A DNA stretch of 16,974 bases from JABCPO02 sp052174015 (lineage in GTDB: Bacteria; Bacillota; Clostridia; TANB77; CAG-508), in contig JBQMXM010000020.1 of the NCBI GenBank assembly GCA_052174015.1, positions 1 to 16,974 on the forward strand. Direction: 5' to 3'. How positions within the stretch are numbered: the stretch's first letter is position 1; each line of letters begins with the position of its first letter. The position numbers were made by a program, and so were the translations under genes. Below, piece by piece: positions 8,233 to 15,077 of this stretch. The notes beneath the pieces are model-generated. The model saw only the letters and a program-made list of their open reading frames with translations. It was not told where the DNA came from and did not search any database.

Positions 8233-9003
8233 CTATTTGAATATTCCAAGTACAAAACTTTTTTTCTTTGTTTTACATATATGTTGTATTTTAGATGATA
8301 TAGTATATATCAATGTTAATACTACTGTATATAGTGATAAAATTAGTAATATATATTCTATTTTTCCTAATTGTGTAAAGCTATCTGTAATTATTGGTGC
8401 TTCTGTTAAAAATCCATAATTACCATTTAATATGTAATTTACTAATACTAATATTAGATTATATATTAATGTTACTAGTATTATTGTTTTTAAATCTTTC
8501 TTATTAAACTTATATTTTTCTGTAATTAGTATTAATATAACATACCACATCATAAATATATGCCCTACAAAAAATGTAAAGAATGTGAAATGTGGAAATA
8601 TGAATGGGTCTGTAGACGGCACTAATAACGCAAGTATTCCTCCCATAATTCCCCAATATATAATCATGATTTTAGCTATATTTAGTTTTCTAAATGTATA
8701 TAATACACATAAAATCATGGTTGTCCTACAATGATATAATGGTAGACTTTCTGATATTCCTGAAAATCCTGTTACTATATACCAAGTATATAATGATAAT
8801 ACTACTAAAGATATTCCAAATGTAAGTATTATCTTAATTATTTTAGCAAATTTTGTATTTTCTTGTAAATTTTTTCTTTGTTTTATTAAAAATATAACCC
8901 CACTCATAGCTATTATTAAACATATTATATGTAACGGGGATAATGGTTTAGTACCATATTCGTCTGTTACCGTTCTAAAAAAATAATTTATATATTGACT
9001 CAT
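8233..9003 (-). CDS. YwaF/TIGR02206-type integral membrane protein
   Basis: This 256-residue protein has about seven hydrophobic segments (roughly 24-40, 55-77, 88-104, 109-128, 138-160, 172-193, 217-236), so it spans the cytoplasmic membrane. Family-like features are the SPLH near the first segment, LPLYHCR at 87-93, GGILALLVPS at 121-130, the FPHFTFFTFFVGHIFM stretch at 136-151, and NYGFL at 195-199. These match the TIGR02206/YwaF group as I recall it, whose biochemical role is not known. AAGGAG stands 5 nt before the ATG. It starts 31 bp after the uvrA stop and is followed by pta, so it is very likely co-transcribed with both. A transport or membrane-homeostasis role cannot be told from the sequence. 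Confidence 0.8.
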   Translation of the reverse strand: MSQYINYFFRTVTDEYGTKPLSPLHIICLIIAMSGVIFLIKQRKNLQENTKFAKIIKIILTFGISLVVLSLYTWYIVTGFSGISESLPLYHCRTTMILCVLYTFRKLNIAKIMIIYWGIMGGILALLVPSTDPFIFPHFTFFTFFVGHIFMMWYVILILITEKYKFNKKDLKTIILVTLIYNLILVLVNYILNGNYGFLTEAPIITDSFTQLGKIEYILLILSLYTVVLTLIYTISSKIQHICKTKKKSFVLGIFK

Positions 9004-9034
9004 ATTTTCTCCTTATTTATATATTCTTTAATTA

Positions 9035-11926
9035 TTATATTTCTTTTCTTTTTTTAGTAATCATCTCATCATGTTTTTCAAGATGTTTTTTTAGATATAT
9101 TCCAGTATATGATTCCTTATTTTTAATAATTTCTTCTAATGTACCGGTAAAGATTATTTCTCCACCTTTATCTCCACCTTCTGGACCTAAATCTATTATA
9201 TAGTCACTTACTTTAATTATATCTAAATTATGTTCTATACATATTATAGTATTATTTTCTGCTAATCTTTGCAAGATATTTATTAATTTTTTTATATCAT
9301 GGATATGTAATCCTGTTGATGGTTCATCTAATATGTATAGTGTTTTTTTAGTATTTCTTTTAGATAGTTCATATGCAAGTTTTATTCTTTGTCCTTCTCC
9401 ACCTGATAGAGTTTTTGCAGATTGTCCTAATCGTATATATCCTAGTCCTACTTCATTTAATAATTGTAATTTTTTTGTTATCTTTGGTAATCCTTCAAAG
9501 ACTTTTAATGCTTGGTCAACTGTTAAATTTAATACATCTCCTATTGATAATCCTTTATATTTTACTTCTAATGTCTCTTTATTATATCTTCTTCCTTTAC
9601 ACACCTTACATTCTACATATACATCTGGTAAAAAATGCATTTCTATCTTAGTTTTACCCTGTCCTTTACATTCTTCACATCTTCCACCATTTACATTAAA
9701 TGAAAATCTAGATATCTTATATCCTCTTTTTTTAGCTTCTTTTGTTTGTGCAAATACACTTCTTATTTCGTCAAATACTCCTATATATGTTGCAGGGTTA
9801 GAATTTGAAGTTTTAAAAAATGCTTTTTGATCTATTCTAATTATTCTATCAATATTATCAAGTCCTTCTATTTTCCTATAATTACCTTTTTTAATTTTAG
9901 TTTTATATAGCATATTATATATTGCAGGATATAGTACTTGATTAATTAAAGTGGATTTTCCACTTCCTGATACTCCTGTTACAGTAATAAATTTACCAAG
10001 TGGGATTGATAATGAAATGTTTTTTAGATTATTTTCTTTTGCTCCATATATCTTTATATATTCACCTGTTCCTTTTCTAATGTTTTCAGGCAATATTATT
10101 TTTTCCTTACCACTTAAATATCTACCTGTAATACTTTCTGGAACTTTAGATATATCTTTAACACTTCCTTCTGCTACAATATATCCACCTGTTTCTCCTG
10201 CGTTTGGCCCTATATCTATTATATGGTCTGCAGCATACATAGTATCTTCATCATGTTCAACAACTATTAAACTATTGCCTATATCTCTTAATTGTTTTAA
10301 TGAATTTAATAATTTATCATTATCTCTTTGATGTAATCCGATTGATGGCTCATCTAATATATATAATACCCCTGTTAATTTTGAACCTATTTGTGTTGCA
10401 AGCTTTATTCTTTGTGCTTCTCCACCTGATAATGTTCTAGCTTCACGGCTTAAATTTAAATATCCTAATCCTACATCTATTAAAAATTGTACTCTGTTTT
10501 TTAGCTCTTTTAATAATTCTTCACATATAATTTTTTGGTTATTAGTTAATTTTAGATTTTCTAAAAATTCTTTTAATTTAACTATATTTAAATTTGTAAC
10601 TTCATATATATTTAGTCCATGTATTTTAATAGATAATATTTCTTTTTTTAATCTACCTCCATTACATTCTGTACATGGGAATGTATTCATATATAATTCA
10701 TATGTTTTTCTAGCGGCATCAGAAGTTGTATCTCTATGTCTTCTTTCAAGTGTTGGAATAACTCCTTCATATATCTTACTTTCATTAATAGTTCTATTAT
10801 TAATCTTGTATTTAAATTTTATTTTTTCTTCATTGCTACCATATAGTATTATATCTAAAAAATCTTTAGGTAATTTTTTAATTGGTACATCATATATTTC
10901 AACTCCATAATGTTTAGCTATAGATTGATAGTATGTCTTAGCTAAAGTTGTCTTATTTTTGATTCTAACGCTCATACCAGGCACTTCTATACCATCATAT
11001 ATTGTTTTATTTTTATCTGGTATAACTAAATTAGGGTCTGCTTTAAGTACCATACCTAATCCATTACACTTATTACATGCTCCAAGTGGAGTATTAAATG
11101 AAAATAGTGATGCACTTATTTCTTCATATGATACATTATGTTCAACACATGAATATTTTGTACTAAAATCTATATATTCCTTATTATATTTCACAGTTAT
11201 ATTATCATATTTTGAATATTTTAATGCAAGTTCAGAACTATTTGCAACCCTACTTCTAATTCCTTCTTTTAAAATAATTCTATCTACAACAATATATATA
11301 TTATGACTAACATTTTTATCTAAATCTATTTTATCACTTGATAAATCATACATTATATCATCTATAATCACCCTTATAAATCCTTCTTTTAATAGGTTAG
11401 ATAATGTTTTTTCATGTTTCCCTTTTTCATTTACAACCACATGTGATAATATCTCTAATTTACTATTTGGTTCAAATTTTAAAACCTTTTCAACTATTTC
11501 ATCAATTGTTTGTTTTACTAATTTTTTACCACAAATTGGACAATATGGAACCCCTATATTTGCATATAATAGTCTTAAATAGTCATATATTTCTGTTACT
11601 GTTCCTACTGTTGAACGTGGATTATTTGATACTATATTTTGTGATATTGATATTGTTGGTGAAAGTCCTAGTATACTATCTACTTTTGGTTTTTCCATAT
11701 TACCTAAAAATTGTCTTGCATATGCTGATAAACTTTGCATATATTTTCTTTGTCCTTCTGCATTTATTGTGTCAAATGCTAAAGTTGATTTTCCACTTCC
11801 TGATACTCCTGTAATAATTACTAACTTATTTTTAGGTATATCTATATTCAAATTTTTTAAATTGTTTTCTTTGGCTCCTTTAATTATTATATAGTTTATT
11901 GAGTTTTTTTCTAATTGTTTTTTCAT
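9035..11926 (-). CDS. uvrA: Excinuclease ABC subunit A
   Basis: UvrA (963 residues) is the damage-sensing ATPase of nucleotide excision repair; the dimer scans DNA and loads UvrB. Two ABC modules are seen: Walker A at 40-47 and 651-658 (both GVSGSGKS), signature motifs LSGGEAQR (499-506) and LSGGEGQR (840-847), and Walker B/D-loop ILDEPS at 523-528 and 865-870. Zinc ligands are present: C129/C132 with C418/C421, C260/H263 with C284/C287, and C750/C753 with C773/C776. The part after C132 that binds UvrB in the family is retained, so this is not the shortened UvrA2 type. Two departures stand out: residues 699-714 read DQKAFFKTSNSNPATY where most UvrA proteins have DQSPIGRTPRSNPATY, and the second signature has Gly in place of Ala. 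AGGGG precedes the ATG, 29 bp after the uvrB stop. Confidence 0.97.
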   Translation of the reverse strand: MKKQLEKNSINYIIIKGAKENNLKNLNIDIPKNKLVIITGVSGSGKSTLAFDTINAEGQRKYMQSLSAYARQFLGNMEKPKVDSILGLSPTISISQNIVSNNPRSTVGTVTEIYDYLRLLYANIGVPYCPICGKKLVKQTIDEIVEKVLKFEPNSKLEILSHVVVNEKGKHEKTLSNLLKEGFIRVIIDDIMYDLSSDKIDLDKNVSHNIYIVVDRIILKEGIRSRVANSSELALKYSKYDNITVKYNKEYIDFSTKYSCVEHNVSYEEISASLFSFNTPLGACNKCNGLGMVLKADPNLVIPDKNKTIYDGIEVPGMSVRIKNKTTLAKTYYQSIAKHYGVEIYDVPIKKLPKDFLDIILYGSNEEKIKFKYKINNRTINESKIYEGVIPTLERRHRDTTSDAARKTYELYMNTFPCTECNGGRLKKEILSIKIHGLNIYEVTNLNIVKLKEFLENLKLTNNQKIICEELLKELKNRVQFLIDVGLGYLNLSREARTLSGGEAQRIKLATQIGSKLTGVLYILDEPSIGLHQRDNDKLLNSLKQLRDIGNSLIVVEHDEDTMYAADHIIDIGPNAGETGGYIVAEGSVKDISKVPESITGRYLSGKEKIILPENIRKGTGEYIKIYGAKENNLKNISLSIPLGKFITVTGVSGSGKSTLINQVLYPAIYNMLYKTKIKKGNYRKIEGLDNIDRIIRIDQKAFFKTSNSNPATYIGVFDEIRSVFAQTKEAKKRGYKISRFSFNVNGGRCEECKGQGKTKIEMHFLPDVYVECKVCKGRRYNKETLEVKYKGLSIGDVLNLTVDQALKVFEGLPKITKKLQLLNEVGLGYIRLGQSAKTLSGGEGQRIKLAYELSKRNTKKTLYILDEPSTGLHIHDIKKLINILQRLAENNTIICIEHNLDIIKVSDYIIDLGPEGGDKGGEIIFTGTLEEIIKNKESYTGIYLKKHLEKHDEMITKKRKEI

Positions 11927-11955
11927 ATTTTCCCCTTGTATTAATCATATTAATA

Positions 11956-13974
11956 TTAATTTAATAACTTTTGTACTTCTTGTAGTTTAATTATTTCTTC
12001 TTTCACCTTATTTGCTTCTTCAAACTCTAAATTATTAGCAAATTCTAACATTTGCTCTGTTAATTTTTCAATATCTTTAGATATTTTTTCCTTATTAATT
12101 TCTTCTTTTTTATTCTTTTCTAGATATTTTTTACCTATTGCAATTATACTTGATATTTTTTTAGAAATTGTTTGTGGTGTTATTCCATTAGCTATATTAT
12201 ATTCATTTTGTATTTTTCTTCTTCTATTTGTTTCACGCACTGCATTATTAATTGAATTTGTTGTATTATCTGCATATAATATAACTCTTCCATTTGCATT
12301 TCTTGCTGCACGCCCTATTGTTTGTATTAAGCTTTTTTCTGAACGCAGAAATCCTTCTTTATCTGCATCAAGTATTGCAACTGTTGCAACTTCTGGTATA
12401 TCTAATCCTTCTCTTAATAGATTTATACCTATTAATACATCAAATTTATCCATTCTAAGTTCTTGTATAATCTTTAATCTTTCAATAGATTTTATATCTG
12501 AATGTAAGTATTTACTTCTAATTTTTAACTTATATAGATAATCACTTAATTCTTCTGCTTGTTTTTTAGTTAATGTTGTAACTAGCATTTTTTCTTTAAT
12601 CTGATTTTCGTCTGTTATCTTACTATTTCTTTCTAACATATTTTGTATTTCTGTTATCAAGTCATCTATTTGTCCTGTAGATGGTTTTAAATCTATTTTT
12701 GGATCTAATAATCCTGTTGGACGTATAATTTGCTCTACAATTTCTTCTGATTTTTCTAACTCATATTCTCCAGGTGTTGCAGATACAAATATTACTTGTT
12801 TGATTTTTTCTTCAAATTCTTCAAATTTTAATGGTCTATTATCATATGCTGAAGGTAATCTAAATCCATAATCAATTAAATTAGTTTTTCTCGCCCTATC
12901 TCCATTATACATTGCTCTAAGCTGTGGTATTGTTACATGTGATTCATCTATAACTAAGATATAGTCATCTCCTAAGTAGTCTATTAAAGTATATGGTGGA
13001 CTTCCGGCTTCTCTTTGATTAATATATCTTGAATAGTTTTCTATACCATTACAAATTCCACAAGATTCAATCATTACCATATCTTTAATTGTTCTTTCTT
13101 TAATTCTTTGTGCTTCTAAATATTTACCTGCTTTTGTAAATTCTTCTACTCTTTCATTCATTTCTTCTAATATTTTAGCTATTGCTTGTTCTTTTTTTTC
13201 TTTTGTTGATACATGATGTGTTTTAGGATATATAGTTATAAATTCGTGTTCTGCTACTTTTTGCCCTGTTAATCTATTAATCTCAAATATTGCTTCTACT
13301 TCATCTCCAAAAAAATCAATCCTATATCCAAAATTATCTTCTACAGGATATATTTCAAGTATATCTCCTCTTTGTCTGTATGTACCTCTCTTTTTTTCAA
13401 TATCATTAAATGCATATTCCATATCTACTAATTTATCTATTGCTTCATCTACAGATAGTATATCTCCTTTATGTATAGGAAATACAAATTTTAAATAGTC
13501 TTCTGGGTCTCCAAGTCCATATATACATGATACTGAAGATATTATTATTACATTATTAGATGTTATAGCAGAAGATGTTGCTCTATGTCTTAATTTATCT
13601 ATTTCATCATTTATTGATGTTTCTTTTTCTATATATGTATCTGTTGCAGTTACATAAACTTCTGGTTGATAATAGTCATAATATGATACAAAATATTCTA
13701 CCCTATTATTAGGAAAAAATTCCTTAAACTCACTATATAATTGACCTGCTAAAGTCTTATTATGTGCAAGTATTAGTACAGGTTTATCAAAGTTTTTAAT
13801 TACATTTGCTACAGTAAATGTTTTACCTGAACCTGTTACTCCAAGTAGAGTTTGGAATTTTTTATTATTTCTTAATCCTTCTGTTAATTCTTTTATTGCG
13901 TTTTTTTGATCTCCAATTGGCTTATATTTTGAAACTAAATTATATTTTTCAAATATCTTTTTTCTTTCATTCAT
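11956..13974 (-). CDS. uvrB: Excinuclease ABC subunit B
   Basis: UvrB (672 residues, the normal length) verifies damage after loading by UvrA and recruits UvrC for incision. In order: Walker A GVTGSGKT (45-52), the Tyr-rich beta-hairpin that slips between DNA strands (93-116, YFVSYYDYYQPEVYV), helicase motif II DESH (343-346), SATPGEYE (398-405), RPTGLLDP (418-425), motifs V and VI (GINLLREGLDIPE, 516-528; QTIGRAAR, 551-558) and a C-terminal UVR helix pair (about 634-668) that contacts UvrC. No key residue is missing. The ATG at 13974 follows a GGAAG about 12 nt upstream; a second ATG at 13970 is out of frame. It lies 74 bp after the unknown membrane-protein gene and directly before uvrA, the usual Firmicute uvrB-uvrA order, which suggests co-transcription. 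Confidence 0.97.
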   Translation of the reverse strand: MNERKKIFEKYNLVSKYKPIGDQKNAIKELTEGLRNNKKFQTLLGVTGSGKTFTVANVIKNFDKPVLILAHNKTLAGQLYSEFKEFFPNNRVEYFVSYYDYYQPEVYVTATDTYIEKETSINDEIDKLRHRATSSAITSNNVIIISSVSCIYGLGDPEDYLKFVFPIHKGDILSVDEAIDKLVDMEYAFNDIEKKRGTYRQRGDILEIYPVEDNFGYRIDFFGDEVEAIFEINRLTGQKVAEHEFITIYPKTHHVSTKEKKEQAIAKILEEMNERVEEFTKAGKYLEAQRIKERTIKDMVMIESCGICNGIENYSRYINQREAGSPPYTLIDYLGDDYILVIDESHVTIPQLRAMYNGDRARKTNLIDYGFRLPSAYDNRPLKFEEFEEKIKQVIFVSATPGEYELEKSEEIVEQIIRPTGLLDPKIDLKPSTGQIDDLITEIQNMLERNSKITDENQIKEKMLVTTLTKKQAEELSDYLYKLKIRSKYLHSDIKSIERLKIIQELRMDKFDVLIGINLLREGLDIPEVATVAILDADKEGFLRSEKSLIQTIGRAARNANGRVILYADNTTNSINNAVRETNRRRKIQNEYNIANGITPQTISKKISSIIAIGKKYLEKNKKEEINKEKISKDIEKLTEQMLEFANNLEFEEANKVKEEIIKLQEVQKLLN

Positions 13975-13997
13975 ACTTTAAATTCTCTTCCTTTTAC

Positions 13998-14011
13998 CTT
14001 TTTAGTTCGTA
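13998..14011 (-). promoter_or_regulatory. Copy 2 of a shared TACGAACTAA-type motif, before uvrB
   Basis: On the minus strand this reads TACGAACTAAAAAG, 13 of 14 bases equal to the copy before the first gene of the cluster (14923-14936). It contains CGAAC, the half-site of the Firmicute LexA operator (CGAAC-N4-GTTCG), but the second half is not present. Function is inferred only from the match and its position in front of an SOS-type gene. Confidence 0.35.
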
Positions 14012-14018
14012 CATTTTT

Positions 14019-14044
14019 ATATGGAATTTATATAAAATTCATAT
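14019..14044. other. Imperfect hairpin in the spacer before uvrB
   Basis: GAATTT (14024-14029) pairs with AAATTC (14035-14040) around a 5-nt loop, and ATAT extends the stem on both sides with one bulged G. On the minus strand it is followed by A residues, not T residues, so it is not a terminator for the upstream gene. It could be an RNA processing or stability element, or chance. Confidence 0.35.
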
Positions 14045-14048
14045 GAAA

Positions 14049-14858
14049 TTAAATGTTAATATTATCAATATTTTTTATCATCTTTATTAATTCATTCTTA
14101 CTAGTTTTCTCAGCAACTATATATATTATTTGATTATTTTTTATTGCTTTTACAAAATACTTTTTGTCATATTCATATACAACTATTCTTTCAATATTTT
14201 TAAATCTTTTTTCTAAATTACTTTTTTCTTCTTTTCCTAGTGTGTAATATTTAATTTTAGATAATTGCTTTTCATATTTTTTATCAAATATATATACTGA
14301 TATCTTTTTCTTATTATTTACATATTGTTTTTTCTTACCTATTACCTTATTAAAATCAAAATTTAATTTTGAATTATCATTTTTATTTTCTTCTAAGCAG
14401 TTTAATTCTTCATTTAAATTTTTATCACAATCCCTATTTGAATACATCTCTTCTATACTTCTTTTATTGAATTTAACCAAACTATATGATACTTTTTGGT
14501 CTTCTTTTTTAGTATCTTTGCTATCAATATATTTTAAAATATTATCTAACTTTTTTGCCTCTATATCATTATCTGTATTTTCAATTTTTTCTGTATCAAA
14601 AGTTCCTTCTAATAACGGATATGATATCAATTCATTAAATTTAATATCATACTTGTTATTAATTTTTTTATTTAAAGTATTATATAAATTTTTATTTTCT
14701 TTTTTGATTTCTTTAGATATACCTTGTTTTAAATCATTATATGTATTTACTTTTTTAATTAAACCTACAAGATAAAACATTAATACTATCTCAATTATAC
14801 ATAATATACAAATTATTATTACTATTTCTTTTTCTTGAAACTGTTTTAATTTTTTCAT
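14049..14858 (-). CDS. Unknown single-pass membrane protein, first gene of the uvrBA cluster
   Basis: I do not recognise a family in this 269-residue protein. Residues 1-11 are short and basic, 12-33 form one strongly hydrophobic membrane segment, and the remainder is very rich in Lys, Asn, Glu and Asp and would lie outside the cell. Residues 34-70 look helical and may form a coiled coil; C144 and C154 are the only cysteines in the soluble part. The C-terminal 185-265 alternates beta-like stretches (ISVYIF, IERIVVYEY, YFVKAI, QIIYIVAE) with helices and is the most likely folded domain. The gene follows a good promoter at 14884-14912; the ribosome site is a weak GTGGGG. It lies 74 bp before uvrB on the same strand, with no terminator between, so it probably shares a transcript with uvrB and uvrA. 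Whether it has a link with repair is unknown. Confidence 0.75.
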   Translation of the reverse strand: MKKLKQFQEKEIVIIICILCIIEIVLMFYLVGLIKKVNTYNDLKQGISKEIKKENKNLYNTLNKKINNKYDIKFNELISYPLLEGTFDTEKIENTDNDIEAKKLDNILKYIDSKDTKKEDQKVSYSLVKFNKRSIEEMYSNRDCDKNLNEELNCLEENKNDNSKLNFDFNKVIGKKKQYVNNKKKISVYIFDKKYEKQLSKIKYYTLGKEEKSNLEKRFKNIERIVVYEYDKKYFVKAIKNNQIIYIVAEKTSKNELIKMIKNIDNINI

Positions 14859-14883
14859 TATTCCCCACTTTCTATATATATTT

Positions 14884-14912
14884 AGTATAATTTAATTTAC
14901 AATTTTTTTCAA
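14884..14912 (-). promoter_or_regulatory. Sigma-A-like promoter of the unknown gene-uvrBA cluster
   Basis: On the minus strand TTGAAA (14907-14912) and TATACT (14884-14889) are separated by exactly 17 bp. The -10 box ends 25 bp before the ATG at 14858, which fits a short leader. It is the best-formed promoter in the window. Confidence 0.75.
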
Positions 14913-14926
14913 GTACATACTACTTG
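14910..14926. promoter_or_regulatory. Operator-like inverted repeat overlapping the -35 box
   Basis: CAAGTA-CATAC-TACTTG is a perfect 6-bp inverted repeat with a 5-bp spacer. Its left arm shares three bases with the -35 hexamer, where a bound repressor would block RNA polymerase. The sequence is not one I can assign to a named regulator. Confidence 0.5.
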
Positions 14927-14936
14927 TTAGTTCGTA
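14923..14936 (-). promoter_or_regulatory. Copy 1 of a shared TACGAACTAA-type motif, upstream of the cluster promoter
   Basis: On the minus strand this reads TACGAACTAACAAG and overlaps one arm of the inverted repeat at 14910-14926. The near-identical second copy lies at 13998-14011, ahead of uvrB. The CGAAC core recalls a LexA half-site, without the full palindrome. Confidence 0.35.
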
Positions 14937-14956
14937 TATTATTGTTATACAAATAT

Positions 14957-14986
14957 AAAAAACTAACCTCAAATGAGATTAGTTTT
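14957..14986 (-). terminator. Intrinsic terminator after the B_ant-type surface protein
   Basis: Arms at 14959-14970 and 14975-14986 pair at 11 of 12 positions (C14967 faces A14978) around a 4-nt loop. On the minus strand the stem runs into six T residues (A14957-A14962 on plus). It stops transcripts of the gene ending at 15078 before the uvr cluster promoter. Confidence 0.85.
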
Positions 14987-15030
14987 ATTATATCCTATAT
15001 ATTAAGTATTGTCCTTGTATTTTATATTTT

Positions 15031-15072
15031 CATTACAATTACAATTACACTTACACTTATACTTATACTACT
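15031..15072. repeat. Degenerate hexanucleotide tandem repeat
   Basis: Seven hexamers stand in a row with units such as AATTAC, ACTTAC and ACTTAT; the last, ACTACT, is the most diverged. They lie in the 3' untranslated part of the surface-protein gene, five bases beyond its stop codon, and before the terminator. The composition drifts in steps along the array, as expected from replication slippage followed by mutation. Confidence 0.7.
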
Positions 15073-15077
15073 ATACA

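Noticed and set aside
9333..9830. Long plus-strand open frames within uvrA, uvrB, pta and the surface-protein genes
   Set aside because: They are antisense to clearly coding frames, lack ribosome sites, and show the Leu/Ile/Ser/Phe-rich bias of reversed AT-rich genes.
14907..14940. Canonical LexA (CGAAC-N4-GTTCG) box before the uvr cluster
   Set aside because: Only the CGAAC half is present; the second half does not match, so the site is reported only as a possible non-canonical element.
15031..15072. CRISPR-like repeat array
   Set aside because: The units are only 6 bp, with no spacers and no cas genes nearby.
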